A DNA stretch of 64,000 nt. Source: Gammaproteobacteria bacterium. Lineage in GTDB: Bacteria; Pseudomonadota; Gammaproteobacteria; Pseudomonadales; JAUIET01. Below, piece by piece: positions 52,776-61,791 of the stretch (position 1 is its first letter; each line of letters starts with the position of its first letter). The notes under the pieces are model-generated. The model saw only the letters and a list, made by a program, of their open reading frames with translations. It was not told the origin of the DNA and searched no databases. The stretch spans positions 17,591 through 81,590 of the forward strand of contig JAUIET010000011.1 of assembly GCA_030429735.1 (NCBI GenBank). Direction: 5' to 3'. The position numbers and the translations under genes are program-made.

Positions 52776-53944
52776 TACCGGTATGAAGCCGTCATGCTTT
52801 CTGAAAGCGCGGCCACAAAACGCTGCACGTCCTGCACATTTAATGCCGCACTAAGAGTGATTCGCAAACGTGCCGAGCCGCTGGGCACTGTGGGGGGGCG
52901 GATGGCCTTAACCAAAAACCCCCTGCAACGAAGTTCCTCGCTGACTTTCAGTGCAAGTGCGCTGTCGCCGAGTAAGACCGGGTGAATGGCTGTGTCAGAC
53001 GGCAGGGTCTCTATGCTGTGCTCGCGGCACTGGTGTCTGAACTCATCGATCAAGCGGCAAAGATGGGCTCTGCGGTGGGGTTCGCGTTGGACAATGCGCA
53101 ACGCGGCGCGACTGCCGGCAACGACAGCCGGTGGCAAAGCCGTGGTATACACGTATGGTCTGGCAAATTGAATAAGCGCATTAATCAGCTCTTCACTGCC
53201 TGCTACAAATGCACCGAAGGTGCCAAATGACTTTCCGAGTGTACCCATCAGTATAGGAAGTTGCTGCTGATCAAGCCCAAATTTCTCGGCTGTGCCTGCC
53301 CCGGCAGTACCCAACACACCGAACCCGTGCGCGTCGTCTACCATCAATACGGCACCATGATTCTCTGCCACGTTCAACAAATCTGGCAGCGGTGCCAGAT
53401 CACCATCCATGCTGAACACGCCGTCAGTGACAACCAGCTTGCGACGAGCGTTGGACTTGACCAGCAATTTGTTGAGGTGGTCGGCGTTGCAATGCTGATA
53501 ACGTCTTGATCGCGCGCCGCTTAGCTTGGCCGCATCCAGCAAGGATGCATGGTTAAGGCGGTCCTGAAACAGCGCATCTTCGCTGTTGCACAGCGCACTT
53601 ATGACACCAAGGTTGGCCATGTAGCCGGTGGAAAACAGCAGCGCTCGATCTCTACCGGTAAATTCGGCCAATTCTCTTTCCAGCCTGTCGTGCTGTTCGC
53701 TGTGCCCATTGACCAGGTGGGATGCAGTAGAGCCCACGCCCCATAGGGCGCAGGCGTCGCGAGTAGCTTGTATTACCTCAGGGTGCTGGGCCAAACCCAG
53801 ATAGTCATTGCCGCAGAATACCGTCAGCTCCTGGCCATCAGCAGTGACGGTGGTTGCGGTTTTGGACTGCCAGTTGTCGCGCTCGCGCAGCAATTGCTGC
53901 TGAGCACGACGGTCGAGCTGTTGCCCAAGCTCAGGCCACGGCAT
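52775..53944 (-). CDS. bioF: 8-Amino-7-oxononanoate synthase BioF
   Basis: PLP enzyme that joins pimeloyl-ACP/CoA and L-alanine to KAPA. FCGNDYLGLAQHPEV near the N-terminus, DDAHGFGVLG, and the PLP lysine in GTLGKSFGTFGAFVAG, then RPYVYTTALPPAV. 389 residues. It begins 5 bp after bioB and its stop shares bases with the bioC start. Confidence 0.95.
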   Translation of the reverse strand: MPWPELGQQLDRRAQQQLLRERDNWQSKTATTVTADGQELTVFCGNDYLGLAQHPEVIQATRDACALWGVGSTASHLVNGHSEQHDRLERELAEFTGRDRALLFSTGYMANLGVISALCNSEDALFQDRLNHASLLDAAKLSGARSRRYQHCNADHLNKLLVKSNARRKLVVTDGVFSMDGDLAPLPDLLNVAENHGAVLMVDDAHGFGVLGTAGAGTAEKFGLDQQQLPILMGTLGKSFGTFGAFVAGSEELINALIQFARPYVYTTALPPAVVAGSRAALRIVQREPHRRAHLCRLIDEFRHQCREHSIETLPSDTAIHPVLLGDSALALKVSEELRCRGFLVKAIRPPTVPSGSARLRITLSAALNVQDVQRFVAALSESMTASYR

Positions 53945-53949
53945 CGGAG

Positions 53950-55014
53950 TCAGTGTGGTTGCTGGTTTGGCGAGCGAGTATCCGGATTGCCGTGTTGCAT
54001 GGCATCATAGAACATGTCGCTATTGTCGCTTTTCGGATGATAGCGCAAACTGTCTTCGCCGCCTTCAATGGCGATGCCCAGCTTGTTCAGTAACAGTTGA
54101 TCACGATTTTCGCCAGGGTTGGCGGTGGTCAGCAGTTTGTCGCCATAGAAAATTGAATTTGCACCGGCCATAAACGCCAGTGCCTGAGTTTCATCGCTCA
54201 TTGACTCCCGCCCTGCCGAAAGGCGCACGTATGACTCAGGCATTAAAATTCGAGCAACAGCAATGCAGCGGATGAAATCGATCGGGTCAGTATCTTCTAC
54301 TTTGTCCAGTGGAGTACCTTCAACTTTAACCAGCATGTTGATTGGCACACTTTCCGGGTGGCTGGGCAGGTTGGCCAGCTGTTGCAATAGGCCCGCACGG
54401 TCATCACGGTGTTCCCCCATGCCAATAATACCGCCACTGCATACTTTCATTCCCGCCTCACGCACGTGTTGAAGCGTATCGAGTCGATCTTCATAGGTAC
54501 GAGTCGTAATGATGTGCGAATAGTACTCGGGCGATGTGTCCAGATTGTGGTTGTAGTAATCCAGCCCCGCACTGGCAAGCTGCTCGCTTTGGGATTGGCT
54601 GAGCATGCCAAGCGTCATACACGTTTCCAGGCCAAGCGCTTTAACGCCACGGACCATTTCCAGAATCATTGGAAAGTCCTTTTCAGGTGGGTTTTTCCAG
54701 GCCGCACCCATGCAGAAGCGTGTTGCGCCAGAATCGGCAACCTGCCTGGCCTCGTTGAGCACGCGCTGAACTTCCATCAGCTTCTCGTTTTCAAGCTCGG
54801 TGTTGTAGTGCCCGCTTTGTGGGCAGTATTTACAGTCTTCCGGGCAGGCTCCTGTCTTGATCGACAGCAGTGAGCTGGCTTGTACTTTATTGGCTTCAAA
54901 AAATGCTCTGTGAACCAGCTGGGCCTCCAGCAACAAGTCAAGAAATGGTTTATTAAACAGAGCGTTAACCTCAGACAATGTCCAATCGTGACGCAGAGAG
55001 TAGGGTGTAGTCAT
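53950..55014 (-). CDS. bioB: Biotin synthase BioB
   Basis: Radical SAM enzyme that inserts sulfur into dethiobiotin. The [4Fe-4S] motif is CPEDCKYC (C57, C61, C64); other marks are [27 protein letters not shown], and [18 protein letters not shown] 55014 is preferred over TTG 55023. First gene of the operon; a TATAAT-like box lies about 30 bp upstream. I do not see a BirA-type operator. Confidence 0.96.
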   Translation of the reverse strand: MTTPYSLRHDWTLSEVNALFNKPFLDLLLEAQLVHRAFFEANKVQASSLLSIKTGACPEDCKYCPQSGHYNTELENEKLMEVQRVLNEARQVADSGATRFCMGAAWKNPPEKDFPMILEMVRGVKALGLETCMTLGMLSQSQSEQLASAGLDYYNHNLDTSPEYYSHIITTRTYEDRLDTLQHVREAGMKVCSGGIIGMGEHRDDRAGLLQQLANLPSHPESVPINMLVKVEGTPLDKVEDTDPIDFIRCIAVARILMPESYVRLSAGRESMSDETQALAFMAGANSIFYGDKLLTTANPGENRDQLLLNKLGIAIEGGEDSLRYHPKSDNSDMFYDAMQHGNPDTRSPNQQPH

Positions 55015-55043
55015 GGTAACCAAAGTGTTTGAATATTCGCGTG

Positions 55044-55049
55044 ATTATA
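55044..55049 (-). promoter_or_regulatory. Candidate -10 box of the biotin operon
   Basis: On the minus strand the hexamer reads TATAAT, 29 bp before the bioB ATG, a normal leader length. The -35 region 17 bp upstream is weak. It sits in the 105-bp divergent gap shared with the symporter gene. Confidence 0.45.
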
Positions 55050-55119
55050 CCAGCCAACTGGACCTCGCTGCAGGGAAAGCCGACAATAGTCGCCCGCTGT
55101 GCATACAACCAAGAGATTC

Positions 55120-56787
55120 ATGGACATATTTAATAATTTTCTGCTGACGCTTGACAGTTTTCTGGGTGGGGCGTTCTGGTTTCCTTACCTGCTGCTGGGT
55201 ACTGGTCTGTTCTTCACGATCTACCTGGGCGTACCGCAGGTTCGTTACTTTGGCCGTGCCTGGCGAATACTGCGCGGCGACAAGGACGCGGTTGGCGCTG
55301 AGGGAGACACAAGCCATTATCAGGCATTGACCACGGCGCTTTCCGGTACTGTGGGTACCGGCAACATCGGTGGTGTAGGCTTGGCAATCTTTTTAGGCGG
55401 CCCGGCCGCCCTGTTCTGGATGTGGGCAACCGCTTTTTTTGGTATGACCACCAAGTTTGTGGAAGTGTCGCTGTCGCATAAATACCGCGAAAAAACTGCC
55501 GATGGCACCATGGCCGGCGGACCGATGTACTTTATGGACAAAGGTCTGGGTCTTAAGCCGGTTGCGATTTTGTTTGCGTTGGCTACTGTGCTGAGCTCGT
55601 TTGGGTCGGGCAGCTTACCGCAAATCAATAATATTGCGCAGGCCATGAACTCGACATTTGGCATAGATCCGATGGTAACCGGTGCGGTTGCGGCCGTGTG
55701 TCTGGCATTGGTAATCATTGGCGGCATCCGCCGGATAGCGGTGTTCACCGCCAGTATTGTGCCTACCATGGCCGTTCTCTATTTAATCGGCGCCCTGGGT
55801 GTGATTCTGGCCAATCTGGATAACATCCTGCCGTCATTCGCAGCGGTGTTCCGGGACGCCTTTACCGGATCAGCGGCGACCGGTGGCTTTTTGGGAGCAA
55901 CTTTTGCCTATGTATTCAATCGGGGCGTGAACCGAGGCTTGTATTCCAACGAGGCAGGCCAGGGCTCGGCACCCATCGCGCACGCATCGGCTCGCACGTC
56001 TGAACCGGTATCTGAAGGCCTCGTATCTCTGCTTGAGCCATTTATCGACACCATCATCATTTGTACTATTACAGGCTTGGTGATTTTGTCGTCGGGCGTC
56101 TGGACCGAGAAATTTGAAAACACCTTTCAGCGCACGGATATGTTGATAGTCGCTGGCAGCTATAGCGAAGAGTCTGAGCAGTCTCGTGATGCCTTGTTTC
56201 GTTATCTGTCCGGCCTGGATGATCACGGCGTTGTACCTTATACGGGGTCAGTAACAGTTCAGGATGGCCAGATAAAAAGTGCTGCTGTCAGTGTTATTCA
56301 TGCGCGCTCGATTGCCGAAGACGTTCGATTCAAAGCAGTTGACACTGGCAGTGGAGAACTGGTGGATTACAGCGGCGAGCTGCAGTTGCAGGATGGCAAG
56401 TTGGATGACAGTAAGATTATTGTGCAGGGACGTTCTCTCATTCACTCCGCGGCACTGACTACCGAAGCCTTTACGCGCGGTTTCTTCGGCGATTTTGGTA
56501 AGTACATTGTCGCGATCGGGCTAATGCTGTTCGCGTTTTCTACATCGGTTTCTTGGTCGTATTATGGCGATCGCGCCATTACCTATCTGGTCGGTCAGCG
56601 CGGCGTATTGCCTTACCGTATAGTGTTTGTGATCGCGTTTTTCTTCGCAGCCTTCTCGGATACCAGTTTGATCTGGAACATTGCGACGGTTACCGTGGTG
56701 TTGATGACCATCCCTAACGTTATTTGTATATTGCTGATGCGCAAGGAAGTCAAAGAAATGGTTAACTCATACATTGAGAGGCACTAG
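55120..56787 (+). CDS. AGCS-family sodium:alanine symporter with extra-membrane insert
   Basis: Sodium-coupled amino-acid transporter of the alanine/glycine:cation symporter family. Family blocks: [53 protein letters not shown], and [20 protein letters not shown]. At 555 residues it is longer than usual (about 450-490). The excess is a soluble stretch at about 340-445 between two membrane helices, with beta-like [20 protein letters not shown] and [23 protein letters not shown] 55120 has AAGAG 6 bp upstream; GTG 55099 is the alternative. Followed 3 bp later by pdxH. Confidence 0.88.
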   Translation: MDIFNNFLLTLDSFLGGAFWFPYLLLGTGLFFTIYLGVPQVRYFGRAWRILRGDKDAVGAEGDTSHYQALTTALSGTVGTGNIGGVGLAIFLGGPAALFWMWATAFFGMTTKFVEVSLSHKYREKTADGTMAGGPMYFMDKGLGLKPVAILFALATVLSSFGSGSLPQINNIAQAMNSTFGIDPMVTGAVAAVCLALVIIGGIRRIAVFTASIVPTMAVLYLIGALGVILANLDNILPSFAAVFRDAFTGSAATGGFLGATFAYVFNRGVNRGLYSNEAGQGSAPIAHASARTSEPVSEGLVSLLEPFIDTIIICTITGLVILSSGVWTEKFENTFQRTDMLIVAGSYSEESEQSRDALFRYLSGLDDHGVVPYTGSVTVQDGQIKSAAVSVIHARSIAEDVRFKAVDTGSGELVDYSGELQLQDGKLDDSKIIVQGRSLIHSAALTTEAFTRGFFGDFGKYIVAIGLMLFAFSTSVSWSYYGDRAITYLVGQRGVLPYRIVFVIAFFFAAFSDTSLIWNIATVTVVLMTIPNVICILLMRKEVKEMVNSYIERH

Positions 56788-56790
56788 GTG

Positions 56791-57444
56791 ATGAACCACA
56801 GTAGTGAAAAAAACTTGCGCGAGGCTCGCCGCGAATACAAAGGCGAGGCCTTACGCAAACAATCGATGGCAGACGACCCGATCAGTGAGTTTGCGGATTG
56901 GCTGGAACTGGCAGAGCACTATCATCCGCTTGATTCGACCGCTATGGTGTTGGCCACTGCAACTCCGGATGGGCAGCCGTCCGCACGTACGGTCCTGCTT
57001 AAGCATTTTGATCAACACGGGTTGTGCTGGTACAGCAATTCCGGCAGCGAAAAGGGCGCTCACCTGGCGGTAAATCCGAGGGCGGCACTGCATTTCTATT
57101 GGTCGGCAATGAGCCGCCAGATTCGAGTATCGGGCCGTGTTGAAAAGTTACCCAGGGCAATCGCTGAAGAATATTTCCACTCCAGGCCAGAAGGCAGCCG
57201 GTATTCTGCAGTGGCTTCTCGGCAAAGCAGCGTAGTCAACACGCGAGAGCAGCTTGAAACCGAGGTGGAGAACTTAAAGCGACGATTTAGCGACGGGAAT
57301 CTGCCCTGTCCCGATGATTGGTGTGGTTACTGCTTGCGCCCCGACAGGTTTGAATTCTGGCAAGGTCGCGAAAATCGCTTACATGACCGGATAGTCTATA
57401 TTGATGGAGATGACGGTTGGCAGAAACAACGACTGGCACCGTAG
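56791..57444 (+). CDS. pdxH: Pyridoxamine 5'-phosphate oxidase PdxH
   Basis: FMN enzyme making pyridoxal 5'-phosphate. MVLATATPDGQPSARTVLLK, WYSNSGSEKGAHLAVNPRAAL, YFHSRPEGSRYSAVASRQSS, and the C-terminal GYCLRPDRFEFWQGRENRLH followed by DR form the complete family signature. 217 residues. ATG 56791 or GTG 56788. It shares the operon with the symporter. Confidence 0.96.
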   Translation: MNHSSEKNLREARREYKGEALRKQSMADDPISEFADWLELAEHYHPLDSTAMVLATATPDGQPSARTVLLKHFDQHGLCWYSNSGSEKGAHLAVNPRAALHFYWSAMSRQIRVSGRVEKLPRAIAEEYFHSRPEGSRYSAVASRQSSVVNTREQLETEVENLKRRFSDGNLPCPDDWCGYCLRPDRFEFWQGRENRLHDRIVYIDGDDGWQKQRLAP

Positions 57445-57491
57445 TGTAGCAATGACTCCTTCTCTTTGTTGGCGCCTACTATGTGCCTGTC

Positions 57492-57517
57492 CCGAACTAT
57501 CCTTCCGAACTATCCTT
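57492..57517. repeat. 13-bp perfect tandem duplication
   Basis: CCGAACTATCCTT occurs twice head to tail in the 102-bp gap between the convergent pdxH and LLM genes. It is enclosed by an inverted pair CTGTCC (57487-57492) / GGACAG (57538-57543). No typical terminator is visible there. It may be part of a small dispersed element. Confidence 0.8.
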
Positions 57518-57546
57518 TTAGACAAACGCCGATTTCCGGACAGTCA

Positions 57547-58461
57547 CTAGCTGATCTCGCCAGCTAGAAACTCCATCGTGCGGGTATGTTCCTGGTTACC
57601 GAGATCAACCAGCGCGGCATTGAAATCTGTAACTCCCGCGTCTTTGAGACTTCGCAGCTGTCGTCGTATAGATGCTTCGTCGCCCAGGATGGCCACGTCA
57701 GCGGGACCAGCCGCGCCCTCGCGGTCGAGCATCGCGCGATAGGAAGGCAATTCGCCATACATCTTCAACTGGTCGCTGATTGTAGCTTTAGCGCCTTCGA
57801 TGTCATTCGTTATTGCAATGGGCAGGCCACATATTACCCGTGCCTGAGGCTTTCCTGCCTGCTGCGCGGCGGCATTAATACTGGGTGCTATGTGCTCTGC
57901 AATCGTTTTGATACCGGTCATCCAGGTGGTGGTGCCGTCGGCCATTGTACCTGCCAGTTTAAGCATGGCTGGACCCAATGCGGCGACAATAAGTGGCACG
58001 TGGTTGGCGCCATCCACGCGTATACCAACATGAGCCGTGTATTGCTCGCCTGCAAAACTAGCGGATTCGCATTTAAGCAGCGGCGCCAGAATGGAAAGGT
58101 ACTCGTGCATGTGTCTCGCCGGTTTGTCATACGACATACCCAGCATGTCTTCAATCACAAGCTTGTGCGATAAACCAATGCCCAGAGAAAAGCGGTTGTT
58201 GCTGGCCGCCGCCGCAGTCAATGCTTGCTGGGCCATTGCGGTTGGGTGGCGTGGATAGGTTGGTACCACTGCTGTGCCCAGCTCTATACGCTCTGTTTCC
58301 CAGCCAGCGATTGACAGCGTATTGATGGCATCCGGACCGAAAATGTTGGCCATCCATACCGAGTCAAAGCCCATTGCTTCTGCCTGTTTGGTGAAATCAA
58401 CCAGATCACTCACCCCGGTGCCAAATGCGCTGGTGGCCCCAGCCATAATGCCAAATTTCAT
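57547..58461 (-). CDS. LLM-class flavin/F420-dependent oxidoreductase
   Basis: Luciferase-like monooxygenase fold (TIM barrel), 304 residues. KQAEAMGFDSVWMANIFGPD near the N-terminus, ELGTAVVPTYPRHPTAMAQQ, RFSLGIGLSH, and a late ILGDEASIRRQLRSLKDAGV agree with the F420/FMN-dependent group. Whether it uses F420 or FMN cannot be told. Divergent from the acyl-CoA dehydrogenase operon, and a distant relative of the LLM gene at 61792. Confidence 0.85.
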   Translation of the reverse strand: MKFGIMAGATSAFGTGVSDLVDFTKQAEAMGFDSVWMANIFGPDAINTLSIAGWETERIELGTAVVPTYPRHPTAMAQQALTAAAASNNRFSLGIGLSHKLVIEDMLGMSYDKPARHMHEYLSILAPLLKCESASFAGEQYTAHVGIRVDGANHVPLIVAALGPAMLKLAGTMADGTTTWMTGIKTIAEHIAPSINAAAQQAGKPQARVICGLPIAITNDIEGAKATISDQLKMYGELPSYRAMLDREGAAGPADVAILGDEASIRRQLRSLKDAGVTDFNAALVDLGNQEHTRTMEFLAGEIS

Positions 58462-58471
58462 ACATAACTCT

Positions 58472-58493
58472 CTTGTTCAGATGCTTGTTCAGA
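58472..58493. promoter_or_regulatory. Direct repeats between the divergent catabolic units
   Basis: CTTGTTCAGA occurs at 58472-58481 and at 58484-58493, 12 bp apart, just outside the start of the minus-strand LLM gene and 10 bp upstream of a -35 box. A perfect 10-bp palindrome TCGCTAGCGA lies at 58535-58544, where the start of transcription should be. Both are candidate regulator sites. Confidence 0.5.
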
Positions 58494-58502
58494 CGGTAGC
58501 TA

Positions 58503-58530
58503 TTGACATCCATTGTGCCATAAGTATGCT
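58503..58530 (+). promoter_or_regulatory. Sigma-70-type promoter of the second catabolic operon
   Basis: A consensus -35 TTGACA (58503-58508) is followed after 16 bp by TATGCT (58525-58530). It precedes the acyl-CoA dehydrogenase start by about 110 bp, leaving a leader that carries an inverted pair GCAGCA/TGCTGC. Confidence 0.55.
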
Positions 58531-58647
58531 GGCCTCGCTAGCGAAGGGTCCGGCCTGTTGGCAGGCTGGGCGTATTATCGAGCAGCATGCCGGCCGTCAC
58601 ATCTAGGGTGCTGCTGGCACACACATTTTCACAGGCAGGAGAATTTC

Positions 58648-59826
58648 TTGGATACCAATTTCTCGGCAGAGGACCTCGCGTTCAGGCAGCAGGTAGAACA
58701 ATTTTACGATGACAACTTTGATGACGATCTGGTCAGCCGCTTGCTGGACAGGCGGCAGTTTAGGGACGCGATCATTGAGTGGCAACAGCGCCTGTTTCGC
58801 CAGGGCTGGGTGGCACCCGGCTGGCCTGAAGAATACGGTGGTACGGGTTGGACGCTCACGCAGAAATTCATATTCGAAGACGTGCGTGCCTCTAAAGGCG
58901 CGCCGGATGTTATTCCGTTTGGTCTGATCATGGTCGGGCCAGTGATCTATACCTTCGGCAACGACGAACAGAAAGAGCGGTTTCTACCACGCATACTGAA
59001 CAGCGAAGATTGGTGGTGCCAGGGCTATTCCGAGCCAGGCGCTGGATCTGATCTTGCCGCCCTGCAAACCAAGGCTGAACGCGATGGTGATGACTACGTC
59101 GTGAACGGAGCAAAAATCTGGACCACCTATGCTCAGTACGCCGATTGGATTTTTTGCCTGGTAAGAACCAGCAATGAAGGCAAGAAGCAGGAGGGAATTT
59201 CCTTTTTGTTGATCGATATGAAGTCACCTGGCATTACGGTGAATCCGATTCCCACGATTGATGGCGTGCACTCTCTGAACGAGGTGCAGTTTGACAATGT
59301 GCGCGTACCGGCGGCGAACCTGATTGGCGAAGAAAACAAAGGCTGGACTTACGCCAAGGCCTTGTTGCAGCATGAGCGAACATCGATCGCCGGTGTTGGG
59401 GACTCCAAGAAGAAGCTGGCGACCATTCGTGAGCAGGCGGGGCGTGAACAATCGAATGGCGCGCCGATGATAGAAGACCCCATGTTCAGCGCCAGGCTTG
59501 CCGGCATTGAGATCGATTTGATGGCGCTTGAGTATCTTGAACTACGATCCCTGGCGTCTGCTGCAGATGGCAAAGGGCCTGGCACCGAATCGTCCTTGTT
59601 AAAACTTCGCGGTACCGAGATTCGCCAGGCTTTGGATGAGCTGCACATGGACCTTGCCGGTTACTATGCCGGGACAGAGCTCGGTGAGCAGTTGGCCAGT
59701 GAACTTGGCCATGATTTTGCCGATAGGGCGCGCAATTCCTATATGTACGGTAGAGCCGCCACCATTTTTGGCGGATCCAACGAAGTACAACGAAATATCA
59801 CTGCCAAATACGTATTGGGGCTGTAA
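58648..59826 (+). CDS. Acyl-CoA dehydrogenase, second cluster, subunit 1
   Basis: A 392-residue acyl-CoA dehydrogenase. Hallmarks: [40 protein letters not shown], and IFGGSNEVQRNITAKYVLGL. TTG 58648 is chosen because AGGAG lies 6 bp upstream; the open frame from 58513 lacks both a ribosome site and family likeness. The closest in-window relative is the gene at 39673. A second dehydrogenase follows after 3 bp, again suggesting a two-subunit enzyme. Confidence 0.92.
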   Translation: MDTNFSAEDLAFRQQVEQFYDDNFDDDLVSRLLDRRQFRDAIIEWQQRLFRQGWVAPGWPEEYGGTGWTLTQKFIFEDVRASKGAPDVIPFGLIMVGPVIYTFGNDEQKERFLPRILNSEDWWCQGYSEPGAGSDLAALQTKAERDGDDYVVNGAKIWTTYAQYADWIFCLVRTSNEGKKQEGISFLLIDMKSPGITVNPIPTIDGVHSLNEVQFDNVRVPAANLIGEENKGWTYAKALLQHERTSIAGVGDSKKKLATIREQAGREQSNGAPMIEDPMFSARLAGIEIDLMALEYLELRSLASAADGKGPGTESSLLKLRGTEIRQALDELHMDLAGYYAGTELGEQLASELGHDFADRARNSYMYGRAATIFGGSNEVQRNITAKYVLGL

Positions 59827-59829
59827 GGA

Positions 59830-60981
59830 ATGGATTTTAAATTAACTGACGAACAAAATATTCTCAAAGACAGTGTCACAAAGTTTGTGGCTGATCGCTA
59901 TGAGCTGGAGTCTCGACGTGGGTATCTGCGAGAAGAGAATGGCTTTAGCGCAGACAACTGGCAGCAGTTTGCTGAACTTGGCTGGCTCTCCGTGCCGTTT
60001 AGCGAGGAACTGGGCGGTTTTGGCGGCAGCGCCGTTGACCTGATGGTGCTGATGGAAGAACTGGGCAAAGGGCTGGTAGTTGAGCCCTATCTGGCGACTG
60101 TGTTGTTGTTTGGCGGCGCGCTGGCTGAGGGCACTAACAAGGAACTAAAGACCAGCGTTATACCCGAAATTATCGAAGGGAATGTGCAGGGCGCGTTGGC
60201 ATTCCATGAGAGGGATAGCCGGTTTTGCATGCACGATGTGGCAACCACCGCTGAGAAGAATGCAAACGGCTACGTATTGAATGGTCAGAAAACCGTTGTG
60301 TACAACGGTATGGCGGCCGATAAGTTCATTGTTTCGGCGCGTACCTCAGGCGCGCGGCGCGATGAATCCGGGGTGAGCCTGTTTATTGTCGATGCGTCTT
60401 CAAATGGGCTTTCACGTGCCGGCTTCACGATGATGGATGGCCAGCGCGTGGCCAATGTCTCACTGTCTGATGTATCCGTCAGTAACGATCAGCTGGTCAG
60501 CGACCTGGACGATGGATTAGCGGTGTTAAACGCATTGAGCAATAATGCTCTTGTCGCGCTTGCTGCAGAGGCACAGGGGGCTATGCAGGTATTGTACGAA
60601 TCGACCGTGGAATACAGCAAAACCCGGGAGCAGTTTTCGGTCCCGATTGGTTCTTTTCAGGTGTTGCAGCATCGCATGGTCGATATGTTTGGCGCCTGCG
60701 AACTTCACCGATCCTTGCTTTACCGCGCCGTTTGTTCAGTTGATGAAGACAGCGCAAACCGTGACCCGGTGGACGTTGCAAAAAACCTACACGCCCTGAA
60801 AACCAGCGTAGGCCGCGCTGGCAAGCAGATTGGCGCCGAGTCAATCCAGATACACGGTGGCATGGGTATGACTGATGAACTGGCTGTTGGCCATTATGTG
60901 AAGCGCCTGATGATGATCAATACCTGCCTGGGCGATGCCGATTATCATCAGCGCTGCTTTGCCGCGCTGGCCAATGCTTGA
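59830..60981 (+). CDS. Acyl-CoA dehydrogenase, second cluster, subunit 2
   Basis: A 383-residue acyl-CoA dehydrogenase. DFKLTDEQNILKDSVTKFVA starts the helical domain, KTREQFSVPIGSFQVLQHRM is the flavin-domain mark, and IQIHGGMGMTDELAVGHYVK the C-terminal one. It pairs with the upstream gene in the same manner as 38558/39673, but in the reverse order. Substrate unknown. Confidence 0.92.
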   Translation: MDFKLTDEQNILKDSVTKFVADRYELESRRGYLREENGFSADNWQQFAELGWLSVPFSEELGGFGGSAVDLMVLMEELGKGLVVEPYLATVLLFGGALAEGTNKELKTSVIPEIIEGNVQGALAFHERDSRFCMHDVATTAEKNANGYVLNGQKTVVYNGMAADKFIVSARTSGARRDESGVSLFIVDASSNGLSRAGFTMMDGQRVANVSLSDVSVSNDQLVSDLDDGLAVLNALSNNALVALAAEAQGAMQVLYESTVEYSKTREQFSVPIGSFQVLQHRMVDMFGACELHRSLLYRAVCSVDEDSANRDPVDVAKNLHALKTSVGRAGKQIGAESIQIHGGMGMTDELAVGHYVKRLMMINTCLGDADYHQRCFAALANA

Positions 60982-61013
60982 GTGATTGAACGCGGTCGCG
61001 TCTGGAGAGCGGA

Positions 61014-61772
61014 ATGAGTAGTGATCGATTTGCAGGAAAAGTTGCGCTTGTCACCGGGGCCGCGTCTGGCATTGGGCAGGAAACGGCGGTGTTACTTGCC
61101 GCCCAAGGTGCTCGTGTCGTTATTGCTGATATCAATGAAAGCGGATTGTCTGATACGCAGCGGCGTATAGAAGAAGCGAGCGGTGATTGTGCGCCCATTG
61201 TGTTCAATGCCATGGAAGAGGCGGACTGCGTTCGAATTGTTGAGCAAGGCGTGGAGCGATACGGCCAGCTGGATATACTGGGCAATATTGCTGGCATTGT
61301 GAGCATGTACCATCTGGCGGAAATCACCGCCAATATTTGGGACCGCTTCATGCGTATTAACCTGAATGCGCCCATGTTTTTGTGCCGGGAGGCAATGCCT
61401 CATTTACTGGAAACGCAAGGGTGTATTGTGAACATCTCGTCCACAGCAGGTGTCGGTGGCCAAGCCTATAACACGCCTTATGTGGCCAGCAAGCACGCTT
61501 TATTGGGCCTTACAAAAAGCCTGGCGCTTGAATTTGCAAAACGTAATGTACGGGTCAACGCAATTTGTCCGGGCGCTGTTGCCACGCCACTAAATGATAC
61601 AATCCGCTGGCCGGAGAACATTGACAAGGCGCTGGTGCAAAGATTGTTTCCTGAAATGGAAGGTGCGGCCACGGCAGAGCAGATTGCGGCAATATTCGCG
61701 TTTCTTTGTTCGGACGATGCCAAATTCGTGACTGGCGCTGGCTGGCTGGTGGACGGCGGGCAGACAATTTAA
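61014..61772 (+). CDS. Short-chain dehydrogenase/reductase, second cluster
   Basis: SDR of 252 residues. Rossmann motif TGAASGIGQ, NIAG, catalytic Ser in NISSTAGVGG, Tyr-Lys in YVASKHALLG, and GAGWLVDGGQTI at the C-terminus. GGAGAGCGGA precedes its ATG. It is in the operon between the dehydrogenases and an LLM-type enzyme; it likely oxidises a hydroxyl created in the same pathway. Confidence 0.92.
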   Translation: MSSDRFAGKVALVTGAASGIGQETAVLLAAQGARVVIADINESGLSDTQRRIEEASGDCAPIVFNAMEEADCVRIVEQGVERYGQLDILGNIAGIVSMYHLAEITANIWDRFMRINLNAPMFLCREAMPHLLETQGCIVNISSTAGVGGQAYNTPYVASKHALLGLTKSLALEFAKRNVRVNAICPGAVATPLNDTIRWPENIDKALVQRLFPEMEGAATAEQIAAIFAFLCSDDAKFVTGAGWLVDGGQTI

Positions 61773-61791
61773 AAAATCAAAGAGGTAAACC

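Noticed and set aside
55015..55119. BirA-type operator upstream of bioB
   Set aside because: No TTGTAAACC/GGTTTACAA-like pair at the right spacing was seen.
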